64,000 nucleotides of DNA from Oxytricha trifallax (Eukaryota; Ciliophora; Spirotrichea; Sporadotrichida; Oxytrichidae): assembly GCA_000711775.1 (NCBI GenBank), contig ARYC01001530.1, positions 1 to 64,000 of the forward strand, given 5' to 3'. The translations under genes and the position numbers were made by a program. The notes beneath the pieces are model-generated. The model made no database searches. It was not told the DNA's origin and saw only the letters and a list, made by a program, of their open reading frames with translations. This document shows, piece by piece, positions 35,087 to 46,143 of this stretch (position 1 is the first letter of the stretch; every line of letters begins with the position of its first letter).

Positions 35087-37843
35087 TCAATCTATACTAA
35101 TTACAATATTTTGCTATTGATTTTATTAATTCATTTTTCTGATCATTTTTCTTTCTCTTCTTTTTAATATTCGGGCATTTTGCTCCTACTGCTCAGGGTT
35201 GTTTACTATCATGGGCATATTCTCTATTACGATATCATCGTCATCGTCCAAGTATATAGTGCCCTTACTCTTTGGGTCTTACATTTCACTGAGTATATAG
35301 TCTTACTAATCTTTCTGAGGCAAAAGCTGAGAGGGGGATAAGTATAAACTTTGAGATTGAGAAATCTAAGAGAATTGAGATTAACTTCTAGAAGGGAGAC
35401 TGAAACCTCGTTTGAGGTCGTTTCTTTATTTCTATCTGTAATCTTTGCGGAATTAGCCTAATACACAGAGGTTTGTTTTTGAGATTTTCATTGACTTTGG
35501 ATCGTCAGCACGAAATTCAATCATTTAATTTGGTTCTTGAGTATCATCCAAAATAAATGTTCTGCAGCCAATCTTTACACTTAAATCGCTTTCTAATGTA
35601 CAAGTCTTTAAATCATTCTTATCTATGTCTTTGAATTCAGTGTCCCCTGAATTTATTTCTCTTTAAAGAATCTTAATAACCTCTGGTCTTGGCAATATAT
35701 TAAGATTGAAATCTAGTGGGTACAAAATGTTAACTTATTCAATTATAAGCTGCATAAACCTATCAACATAAATATCATAAGTAGGCTTGAGACAAATAGG
35801 GCATACCCATCTCTTACATTTATAATTCATCCAGAAATAATTATCAGCCTCAAAGCAATCTAAATGCTCGCATTTTTCACCTCATGCTGGTAATTTGATT
35901 CTTGAATTTGAAATTGGGCATCTAAGATTGATAGTTTCCTTCCAGAAATATTCGTTCAAGTAAACTCGACGTTTGAGATTTTCATAGCTTTCAAAAATTG
36001 AGTTCATTTTATTGCATCTAATGTGCTTATAAATGTCTGGGATGTTAACTCTTTTAGTAACGTAGACAGCACAGGCATAAGTATGGTCATCATCAAATTA
36101 AGATATCTCTACAAAGTTCGTGTTAACCTTTACTTCAGCTGAAACATCAAATATGTCTTCATCTCTTCGAGCTCGTTCAACTCCAATTCCAGCCAAAGTC
36201 AAATCGTCAACTGGATTCTAGGCAGTGTTCAAATTATGAGGGATCACAAATTCTCTACCATGTCTATAGTTGAAACTGAACCAACCTTTATTTGGCCACT
36301 ACTATTTAAAATTTCCTCTCTTTGTTTGTCTCTATTTTCAAAAGCATCAAGCCTCACACATCTGATCTCAATAAATAGGACTTCATGTTTTTATAAAAGG
36401 TATCTTTCGAATCTTTCATCAATCTCAAACTCTTTTTTGCAAAACATCATGAGTTTTTGCTTCATAGCATTATTTCCAGCAATTTTAGGAACTTTAAAAG
36501 GCCTGACTAACGTTAAAACTGGCTACCTTATTTAGTCTAATTGGATCAATTAGCAATGAGGGCAGATATAAGGGATTATGAGTTCCCCTTTATTCCCCAG
36601 GCATTTCCTATGTTATTTCTTGTGGCATCTTGTGCACTCAATTAGCACTCTTCTTGAGTGCTTATATTGCTCATCCTGCCAGCAAATACATTGGATCTCA
36701 TTTGACTCTGAGTTATGATCTGCAATAGTAGGGGTATAAACATCCTGCATTATATCGTTGAAAGTTATTTAATGAAGCCTTTCTTTGAACTCAGGAAGTA
36801 TAGTGAAAATTGACTGTTTTGGAACTAAAACTAATTTCTAAAGCTTTTTATCATAAGCCATCATTTCTTTGTGTTTTCTTTGATTTTCTTCATAAACTGG
36901 GTCATATCCCTATTTTTATTGCTGCTAATTTGGTTATGGAATCAGCTATCCTTAATTTTAAGTCTAAGTATTTTATGTAACAATTTATTAGGTATTGTTT
37001 GTTTGTATTTGTTGCAACTGTTAAATGGTTTTTACATGACTTTAAGGAGTAACAGCTTGCTATTTTCTGAATTATATATACTATTCATATATTTTCTATT
37101 CCTCTTATTCCTTAGAATCTTACTGTTTATTTGCATTTGGAGGCCCTTTATAAATCTCCATTTACATATTATTTTCTTGCTGTGAATTTGCATCCTGATT
37201 ACCTTTTGGCTTGTCATCTGCAAACTCTAAATTATCAAACTCATCTTCCTCCTCTTCATCTATGCTAATTAGTATTTTCTAATTCTTAGCTGATATTTAA
37301 GCTTAAATTTCTTGCATCCTGGTTTATAATGCTGTCATAGGTTGCTACGGAATGGGCTGCTAACTAATTCCATTAGGTTAAAATTACTAAATTTAATTTT
37401 ATTGGGACCCTCCGTTTTAAGGGCTGATTGTTCCATTAGTGATTGCCAAAGTTCCTCCTACATTTCTATTACCAATAATCCCAATACTCTCTTGACAATG
37501 CTTTTGGATTTACTGCTCTTTAGTTTGATTCTCAAATTCTTCATAGACTGCATTGTACGCTTAACTATAATTCAGTAATTAACAACAAGTACATTTATTA
37601 ATTTATTTTTACTTTCATATGATAATATCTTTATCATGATAATTAAAATATTTCAAGATATAGATAATTCAAAGAACTTTGATTAACAGCTAAATTGATT
37701 TTTACTTACCTGGGCCATTTAAGAAATGCATTGGTTTTTCCATCTTGAGTAGCCAAATAATCAGATAAACTGATTAGTATTTATTCTTTTGAAGTGTGGG
37801 AATTGTATCTACAAGCCATACCCACTCTATGGGCTGCCTCCAT
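35087..37843 (-). CDS. SIZ/PIAS-type SUMO E3 ligase with PHD finger, PINIT and SP-RING
   Basis: ATG used at 37843, TGA at 35087-35089. One 145-bp intron and one 23-bp IES are removed to give 863 codons. Order: SAP-like helix (VPQLMEAAHRVGMACR), Q-rich linker, PHD finger at about 338-390 (CICW...ECTRCHKKQHRKC...CPHC), PINIT region at about 410-560 (VRLDAFENFKQQWPNKGW), SP-RING at about 585-635 (CPISN...CEHLDCFEADNY...WVCPICLKP), then an acidic SUMO-binding-like tail (YLDDDDDIVIEN) and basic end. This is the plant SIZ1 / yeast Siz plan for transferring SUMO to nuclear targets. Odd points: codon 598 is TGA (35882-35884) where the family has a conserved Arg, and the SAP helix extends upstream of the ATG in a frame without an earlier ATG. 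Confidence 0.9.
35882..35884 (-). other. In-frame TGA inside the SP-RING of the SUMO ligase
   Basis: Minus-strand reading around it is RIKLPA-TGA-GEKCEH. Relatives have Arg here (P-x-R-G), so a CGA-to-TGA or AGA-to-TGA change is the simplest reading. No pointer pair that would remove it was found. Confidence 0.8.
36315..36337 (-). other. IES, 23 bp, pointer AAAT
   Basis: Seen on plus as ATTT at 36311-36314 and 36334-36337. Removal restores the PINIT reading DAFENFKQQWPNKGW. Confidence 0.75.
37565..37709 (-). other. Intron, 145 bp
   Basis: GTAAGT...TTATAG on minus; joins FLKWPS to QAYNAVYEEF in frame. Confidence 0.75.
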
Positions 37844-38083
37844 CAACTGAGGGACTGTAGAGTTTTTTAATTTTGACAATATATCCATCGGATTTATTAT
37901 ATGTTTACTGCTATTTCTCATAATTTAAAATTATTATGCAAAATTGAATCAATTTGAAATTATATTTTAAAAATAATTATAACTTTACAATTGTCAGTTA
38001 TATAAATATATGCCTTATATAAAGGTGAATATTTAAAATTGATTTCTTAGATCATTCTATTTTGTTAATATTGCTAAAACACA

Positions 38084-41000
38084 ATGAATTCGCCTTTCCC
38101 ATCATTTCAAAGATGTTATTTTAATATTTGAAAAATGATAATAATTTATCAATACTAATATATGGATAATAAAGCAATTCAAATCATCATCACCACCATC
38201 ATTAATCTTCATCACTACAGAACTCAGCCCTTAGGAAATCAAACACCAGTAAGATATAGTCCTAACTCACAAGTAACAACACACACACTCATACCCACTC
38301 CTCTCACTCACAGACCAATCAGTAGACCTAATAATCACAATAATCAGCCAATCAACAATAACAAACCCAAACCTAATCATCTCTCTAAGCTTCAATCCAG
38401 TCCTTAAAGATCCTTGAGCAACATGACAAGCAATTATCAACTGTAATGGAAAACTTAAAGCGCAAGCAAAAGCCCTTGTTTTCTTTGAAAGATTTATCCA
38501 AATCTCTAAAAGACCTAAACAGAAACATAAAAGCGAACACTTCAAATGATAATACACTCATATTCCTTTTAAGATAGCACACTCGCACTCACTATATTGC
38601 TCTGGCTTTCGTTAGAGGGCTATAAGATGAACTATTAGGCATGAGTAAAAGCGGAGACAATTTACAAGCTATAGTACTTAACGCATTAGAGTATGTAAAG
38701 AAGAATTTCAGATGCCTCAATGACATAATCTTGGCTGCAAGCGTTAGCTAACATGGCAAAGGTAAAGTTTCAAAGAAAGATCTAAACAACAATCCATTTG
38801 GAGTTGTAAGTACAAGTGGATCAACTACTACCAGAAATAACTCAAATAAAGAAAACTATGGAAGCAATATGAGCAGTACCACTAAAAATATACAGCAAAG
38901 CTCTACTTCAAAATCCGAGAAGAAAATGTTCATAAAGTAAAACATTCAGATATCACTGGCTTTCCTTAAAAAGATCTGTAGAATCTCTAAGTTTTACTAG
39001 GAGAGATTTAGAGAGTTTTTAAACATTCTTAGTCAAATTGAGAGCGGAGCTTAAAACGCAGTGAAAGTAAAAGACTAAATCAAGAGAGCTCTGCATTAAG
39101 TTAGAGTTGAAATGAAGAACTCAAATAATAATCATAATTCCTAAAGTTCCTTAAACTTAAGCAACACCAATTCACCTCGAAAGAGCCTAACTCACACTCA
39201 AAGAAAAACCTCTAACAACAAACGTCGAGAATCGATGACAATAGACATTGATGAGAATGACGATCCAACCACTACAACGTTCGCGACTACCACAACCAAC
39301 AGTGTTATTAACAGAGGCATCACACCCAACAATCATACTTAATCCATAAACACTCTCCACTAAACCTAATAGATGACTAATACTCTGTCAAATTTCCACT
39401 TCTAGAGCAACTTTTAGTTTGCTGAATTAAAAGAGCAAGATCATGAGGAGAGCACTGAGGAAAATAAATCCTGCGAGAAGAACAACTTGAGTGCTTAAAA
39501 GATGGACACAGATGATCCCTTCCAACCAGGTGATATCAATAGCAGTGATGGTCCTGGAGATTCCAATAATCGTGAGCAAAGAGTAGTAATTATATTATTA
39601 TTTAAATGTCAATAAGAGGAGGATATTCACCTTAAGAAAAAGGCATTAGTAAGCTATTTGGCAATAAGGAAAATTCACATCCTAATGTAAATGAAAAACC
39701 TGGCAGATATTGAGAAATTATTTATAAGTTAAATTTGAATTAATTAAGCATTATGATTTTTATGATAATATTCATTACAACCTCAACCTCTAGGTGTGTT
39801 GAAGATGAATGAGCCAATCCAGCCATACAGACCAGACAAGCCAAGTATAAGAGTAGAGCCTCTCACTACTTAATTAAAGCCAACTATAATTGAACAGTAG
39901 TCAGAGAAAGAAAATCAAAAGCCAGCCACTTAAATTACTTCTTAACAGACAACTTAAAACAATGGATCTCAAAATCCACAGTTAAGCATTGTCACTAAGA
40001 AATAAACTGGTAGAATTTCAAATACTCATGAACCCATTACAGTTAGAGGGTAGAGAAGCAACTTGCATAAGGGTTTAAATCTCAATGAAGAATCCAGTGG
40101 ACTACAATACTGTTTATAATTTTAGCATTACAATGTAATATATTGATATATGATAAAATACTGTTTCGCACCAGCTCACATCAACCAGAGATCAAGCAGT
40201 CAACCATCGAAGGAACCATATCTTCCAAAGGATGTCACTAGAGGACTCGAATATACTTTAGTGCTTGACCTCGATGAGACTCTTGTCCATTTCGATCCAG
40301 TAAGTTTATCTTTAGTTTATTAATATTTAAAAGAAGAAAAAGCTTTTGCAAAATTAATAAAATTTATAATGAGCTTTTAAAAATTATATTAGAAAGGTTT
40401 AATTTTATTATCGTAAATATGAGTAGAAAAATCAACCTATATATGAATTAATTGAAATCTAACGAAAAAATACTTTATTTTTATTTATGAAAGTTAAAAT
40501 TTATAATTTAGTAAGCCAGAATCATATCTCAAAGATTATTCTTTAATTAATTTGTTTATTAAATTTGGTTAAATTAATTCTATTTTGGTGATTATTTGCT
40601 TGTAGAAAGTAAGAAACTACCGACCAAGGCCATATTGCTTGAAGTTCCTGCATGAAATGTCAAAATACTACGAACTAGTGGTGTTCACAGCAGGCTTAAA
40701 AGATTATGCTGACTGGATCTTAAACGACTTAGATCGCAGTGGCTACATCACTCACAGATTGTACAGAGACCACACTAAGTGCAGACACGGAGTGTACATC
40801 AAGGATCTATCCAAGTTAGGAAGGGACATGACTAAGTGCATTATTGTTGATAACATTGAGGAGAACTTCCAAGCACAACCAAATACAATTATTTAATGAT
40901 CATTTTACTAAATAACCAGATAATGGAATCCCAATTAAAGGTTGGTATCATGACTCAAGTGATAGAGAACTAGAAAAATACGCAGTATTCCTTAGAGATC

Positions 41001-41360
41001 TAGCCATTAGAAAGGTTAAGGATGTAAGACCAGAAGTCAAGCAATTCAAAATGCTGATAAATTAGGGGCTTAAATACTCAACTATTGAAGAAGGCAGAAG
41101 TCCGGGTAGATATAAATCAAATGATAAAAATTAAGCCATTATAATTTTAAATTATATTGCAGGCCAAGTGGAGTAGATTTATATTTATTTATCTTGTTAT
41201 TTAAGACGATATAATTAACCTATAAATAAATTAAAGAATATTCTATTATAAATTAATTAAGTTAATAGATGAATAGAGAAAGCAATAAACAGAATTAACA
41301 AGCAAGAATCAGTAATAGAGCGATAGATTGCAAAAACTTACTCATTGGGGAGTTCGTTGA
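38084..41360 (+). CDS. FCP/SCP-type CTD phosphatase with long N-terminal extension (848 aa)
   Basis: ATG at 38084, TGA at 41358-41360. Seven IESs and one intron are removed, leaving exactly 849 codons. The catalytic HAD motif is LVLDLDETLVHFDP (near residue 650), followed by VVFTAGLKDYADWIL, IVDNIEENFQAQPDNG and the C-terminal helices of the FCP homology domain. This family dephosphorylates the RNA polymerase II C-terminal domain or related phosphoproteins; the aspartates of DLDET act as nucleophile and acid/base. The 640-residue N-terminal part is N/S/T/Q/H-rich with a helical block (LLRQHTRTHYIALAFVRGL) of unknown role. The last two junctions (pointers GCAG and TAGAT) are less certain; an intron alternative exists there. 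Confidence 0.92.
38113..38174 (+). other. IES, 62 bp, pointer AAAG
   Basis: Pointer at 38109-38112 and 38171-38174. Joins MNSPFPSFQ to SNSNHHHHHQSS in frame. Confidence 0.7.
39584..39618 (+). other. IES, 35 bp, pointer AAGAG
   Basis: Pointer at 39579-39583 and 39614-39618. The join SNNREQRGGYSPQEKG is in frame. Confidence 0.8.
39702..39783 (+). other. IES, 82 bp (or 88), pointer AACCT
   Basis: Pointer at 39697-39701 and 39779-39783; a tandem second AACCT at 39785-39789 makes the right edge ambiguous by one 6-bp unit. Both keep frame (VNEKPQPLGVLKMNE). Confidence 0.75.
40116..40166 (+). other. IES, 51 bp, pointer AATACTGTTT
   Basis: 10-bp pointer at 40106-40115 and 40157-40166. The join SSGLQYCFAPAHINQ is in frame. 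Confidence 0.9.
40300..40605 (+). other. Intron, 306 bp, inside the catalytic domain
   Basis: GTAAGT...TTGTAG directly after the DLDET motif. Removal joins VHFDP to KVRNYRPRPYCLKFL. It is long for this gene set and could contain nested eliminated DNA. Confidence 0.7.
40882..40918 (+). other. IES, 37 bp, pointer AACCA
   Basis: Pointer at 40877-40881 and 40914-40918. The join NFQAQPDNGIPIKGW restores the conserved phosphatase block. Confidence 0.88.
41098..41162 (+). other. IES, 65 bp, pointer GCAG (or overlapping intron)
   Basis: Pointer at 41094-41097 and 41159-41162. The join IEEGRPSGVD is in frame. A GT-AG intron ending at the same AG is an alternative. Confidence 0.5.
41179..41270 (+). 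other. IES, 92 bp, pointer TAGAT
   Basis: Pointer at 41174-41178 and 41266-41270. The join leads to a basic C-terminus ending LTHWGVR and TGA. Confidence 0.5.
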
Positions 41361-42540
41361 ATTAAACCAATTGTCAATATTATATATATAATCTTTTGAT
41401 TTATCTTTCTTTATTGCATTATTTGGGGGTAAATTTATATTGTAAATTTATTAAATTAATTCAATAATTATTGATATATCTAAATTATTTTGAGTTTTTA
41501 ATATATAAAATTGTTGAATCACTTATAGTTTAATTAAATAAATTAATTTTGCAAATTTCTTATTATTTTATATATTTATTTTAAATATTAAAAAAGTTCA
41601 TTAAAAGTAGATTTTCAATTAAGTTAACATAAGTTGTGATTAATTAAATTAAGTAATTTCTTATACTTATATTAGAATTCAAATTCTGTATTTGTCAATT
41701 TTGTGACTCAATCTTTTATTTGATGTAATATCTCCATGTCATTATAAAACCTAAATTTTTTGGAAATTGTTGAAGTTAAGCTTTAATTAGAGTAATTATC
41801 AATTGAATTTCAGTAATAAAATTATTTACAGAGAATATCTCTCATAATTTAATGAATAATTTAAAATAAAGTGGATTTTTTATAGTATTCAATTCTTAAA
41901 ATATGATCTTATAAAAAATATTATGTTTTTAACTCACGTACAAAATTAATAATGGCAAAATGTTATAAAATGTACACTTCTGTACTAATTAAAAATTAAT
42001 TAATGAATTAATTATATATAATAATTCAAGTAACTAAAATAAATATCTTAGAAATAAAAAGAACCTATTCTGAATAATAAATATTTATAGCAAATTTACG
42101 ATTTGAGTTTTAATTGCTAAGTCAAGCTCTTTTTCAGTAATTTGAATTCCTTGAGAAATTAAAAGATTTTTTCTTTTTAATGCAGCCCTGGAAAATATAT
42201 GACGAACGTTTACCTTCCAATATCTCTAAAATTAATATATTTTCTTAAATTTTAAATTATAAATTTAAGATTAGTTATGAAAACAAAATTTATGAAAAAC
42301 TAAAATTCAAAAATATTATTTATCATGTAATTATCATAAAATTTAATTAATAGTAGTAATAGTAGTTAATGAATAATCTCAATTTTATTATAACTTATCA
42401 GAAATAAAAACTAGAATCAAACCATCAAATTAATAATTTCTTAGACTCATCTGAGTGATTTTACATGACAGTCATGAAAACAAAAATCTAAAATATTCTT
42501 CATCTCGATCCTTAATCCGCTTTACTATAACCAACATTTT
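41361..42540. other. AT-rich spacer
   Basis: No gene, RNA or repeat supported. Confidence 0.4.
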
Positions 42541-42890
42541 TGCATACTTTCAGATCCTTTTAATTTGACGGAGCAAGATAATATCTAAATATTATTGAGA
42601 AAGGAAAAAAACATAACATGTCTAACTTGCTTCATGGAATGTAGTCCTTCTTCCTTCGCTATTTGTAGCTTCGGTACTTTCACCCTGGGGAGGTGTGAAA
42701 AATTTCTTATGTTTGCCCTCTATAATTCTAGTCGTTTCATTATTTAAAGTTGATTTCCACTTACATTCTACTCTCAATAACCTAGGAAGCTAAACTCTTA
42801 CCAGTATACTTGCTTTTAAGATGAACCTGACAATCATCTACCTTTATAAGAGTGCCTTTGACAAAATTCTTAAGACATCCCTTGAAGCTT
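42541..42890 (-). other. Candidate isolated coding segment(s)
   Basis: A GC-richer block in AT-rich DNA. Minus-strand frames read as protein: GTLIKVDDCQVHLKSKY in one frame, then EGKHKKFFTPPQGEST in another, with a GTAAGT between them. This could be part of a gene whose other segments lie outside, or a relic. No family recognised. Confidence 0.35.
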
Positions 42891-44882
42891 GCTTAATAAT
42901 TCAATAAATATTAAATTAATGAATTTTTTTAAATTTATAAAGTAATAGCACTTGACATTATATTGCGAAAAATTAATTGAATAAAGAAAAAATTAAATAG
43001 CGATTAATTATTATTAATTTTAAATGATTATCTATATGAATTTCAAGAAAAACGTTTTAGATGTTCAAATATTTTTTTAAAAAAAATTTCTTATTAATTA
43101 AATTATTTAATAGAAATGAGATTACATATATAAAAAACAAATAATTTGCTTGTCTTTATTTAGACATAGTTATGATTTTATACATGAATTTTACATTTAT
43201 CAATATAAATCGTTTATTTTAGTTATATTCTATATATATATACAAGAATATTCGTTTATTTTTGTAATTAACAACTAAATCTAAGATTGCAAAATTGTTA
43301 AACATTTTCTTTATTTATATTATAAGCTAAACTTAATTTAGTCCGAATACCCTAATCTTACCATACCTTATAGATGATTTGGTTCACAATAATTTAGGAA
43401 TAAAAATTTATCCAAATTATCCTCATTAATCTTAACTCATTAAGTATAATTTATATCATTCATTTCTACTACAAGGAAATAAAATGGGAATTAAGCCAGA
43501 TAAATTATTATAATCAGAATTTTTATACTTACGAAATTCTATGTTTACTTTGTTCTAAGAATTCTCTTTTCAATGTATAATTTAAATAAATAAAAAACAT
43601 TTTAATCATAATAAAATTTGAAACTCATAATTCTAATTAAACAAAAAGCAAATATCATTCAAGAGTAGTGACAAAAATTTTAAATCGAATTCGTTTCCTT
43701 ATTTTTGAATATGCTTAAATCCATATTTTCATCAGTATTTAGAACTGAGAGTATGGCGATACATTTTCTCAATTACAACTTATGATGCTTTAAAATGAAG
43801 TTTTCAAAATTGAATCTGTAATTTATTTATATTAATATTATTATGAAAAAACCCAATATCAAAATAGAATATATTTTATTTTTTTTATAAGACGAAACTT
43901 AATTTATGTTTTTATTAATAAAAGGTTTTAAAGGGTTCATTTAAAATATAACGAAGTTATTACAACTGTACAATGTATAATGTCAATAAGTTTAATATAA
44001 AAAGTTTTATTAAATAAAAATACAAATATACTCTGATCTAATTACTGGCAGTTAAGATTACTATAATAGTATCAAGTATGTTTATATTTCTCTAATTTTT
44101 TAATATTATCTATTTTTATCAATAATTAAATTTATAAATATTATAGCGTAAAATAATAATGTTTGGCCTAATAATTAAAACAAATAATTTGATTAATTGT
44201 TTTTATAAATAAAACTATCAAGGTGTTATTTGATTTTAGCCTTATTTATATTGATATTAGGCAATAATACTCATATTATTAATTAATTGTTCTTATCTCC
44301 CAATCTTCGTTCTTAATTAATTAATGCGATTGTATTCGTATCTAATAATCTGATTAAACGACTTTTGACCCAATAATTAACTTTGAATATTTTGTTTAAT
44401 TTATTATATTCTATTAATCAGTTACTCAACCTTTTTAGAAAATGATTTACAAAATATGTTAAACTAAATTTCAAATATTTATTTTTCTAAAGCTATTTTA
44501 TTGAAAATTTACAGGGTTTAAAAAAGGTTTATAAACTAAAATTTTGATGATTCACGTGTTGCTTATCTCACAAATCATTTCGCGAAAATATTGATTTAAG
44601 AGATTTGGTAAATTTATTGAATATACTTTTAAAACTCATTAAAAATTTTTTTTTTCCTCTTATTCCTCTTTTCTATGCATATTTCCCTCTATTTAATATA
44701 TGCCCTAATAATTGAACTCATGATTAAAATTAAGATGAATTTAATTACCTAAAAATAAAAAATTGTTTTACAAATTTTAATTGATATCCTTAAATGTGCA
44801 TTAATTTACCTTGTCAATATAAAATAACCTTGAAAAAAAATTATTTTTAACAATTATACTTATCAAAACTAAAAATTAATTA
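42891..44882. other. AT-rich germline-limited DNA
   Basis: No gene, RNA or structured repeat seen. Confidence 0.4.
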
Positions 44883-45053
44883 TCAGATTAAATAGTAATT
44901 TATATCAAACATCTTGCCGCTTAAGATGCTCAATAATATTTTATTTTCGTATTCATCAAATTTAATAATCATTGTGTCTGAGTTAAAATGAGTGAAATAC
45001 TTAAAGAGAATAAATTTCATTTGCTTTTCAAGTAAAATTGGATATTTGTCCAT
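44883..45053 (-). other. Candidate short coding segment (56 codons)
   Basis: ATG at 45053, TGA at 44883-44885. Reads MDKYPILLEKQMKFILFKY and later KFDEYENKILLSILSG. Composition is protein-like, but the length is within what chance allows under a one-stop code. Confidence 0.25.
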
Positions 45054-45430
45054 AGACTTATTCTAACTTAGTTATTGTTAAAGTGTAATGATTTTTCAAA
45101 TAATTATAATGTAAACTTTATTTATAGAATCTTGTATTTTATAAATACAAATTTATAAAAGCCTAAAAATAATACCAAATAAATTTAATTTATTTTATAT
45201 TCACAATCATTAAACTTGATACCTCTAATTCCATCAAAATTTCTGAATAAACTCAAAATTATATAATTTTTAAAGTTAAAATAATTGTAAGATTATTTTA
45301 TAAATAACTACTTAGGATATGTTAAAATGTAATATCTATGTTTGTTTAAATTAAAAAAAATATATGAAAAGTTTGAATTATAAATAAAAACGAAATTTAA
45401 TGGAGAAATTTTACTGAAGTTGAGTAAGAT

Positions 45431-46135
45431 GGGGGGGGTCTAAGTCGGTGGCAGAAATTTTTCGAAAACCTAAGTCGGTGGCAACATTAATTTTTCAAAA
45501 TTCACCAAAATCCTTAGTCGGTGGCATAATAAAAGTTTTTTCTTTTTCCAATTGGGAATCAATAAGTACCTTAATATATATGAAAATTTTATCACTGAAA
45601 GTTAATCAATCTCCATCATAACAACTAAGAAATTTGACGGACACAGTTTAACATATGAAATAAATTAGAATTCATAAATAATTTGTATCCCTTTATCAAA
45701 TAATTTTATATAAAAATATAACTAAATAAATATCGATGAAATATTATCACATTGACAATTAGTTTATAACATACTTCAATTTTAACTCCCTCAAAATATC
45801 ATTATTTTTCAATGTGATAATATTTCATCGATATTTATTTAGTTATATTTTTATTTAAAATTATTTGATAAAGGGATACAAATTATTTATGAATTCTAAT
45901 TTATTTCATATGTTAAACTGTGTCTGTCAAATTTCTTAGTTGTTATGATGGAGATTGATTAACTTTCAGTGATAAAATTTTCATATATATTGAGGTACTT
46001 ATTGATTCCCAATTGGAAAAAGAAAAAACTTTTATTATGCCACCGACTTAGGATTTTGGCGAATTTTGAAAAATTAATGTTGCCACCGACTTAGGTTTTC
46101 GAAAAATTTCTGCCACCGACTTAGACCCCCCCCCC
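45431..46135. mobile_element. 705-bp palindromic (foldback) element
   Basis: G8 at the left end and C10 at the right; the whole element is an inverted repeat around about 45785. It is flanked by an 8-bp duplication AGTAAGAT (45423-45430 and 46136-46143). Each arm carries three copies of a CTAAGTCGGTGGCA-like block in the first 110 bp, spaced tens of bases apart, the arrangement expected of protein-binding subterminal repeats. No ORF. The end sequence differs from the element at 1775, so this is a second family. Confidence 0.85.
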
Positions 46136-46143
46136 AGTAAGAT

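Noticed and set aside
36871-37223. Leucine/isoleucine-rich membrane-like ORF on plus
   Set aside because: Antisense of the glutamine/asparagine-rich linker of the SUMO ligase.
38267-38588. Minus-strand ORFs opposite the phosphatase N-terminus
   Set aside because: Shadows of the N/Q/H-rich coding sequence; no motif, while the plus frame joins cleanly to the catalytic domain.
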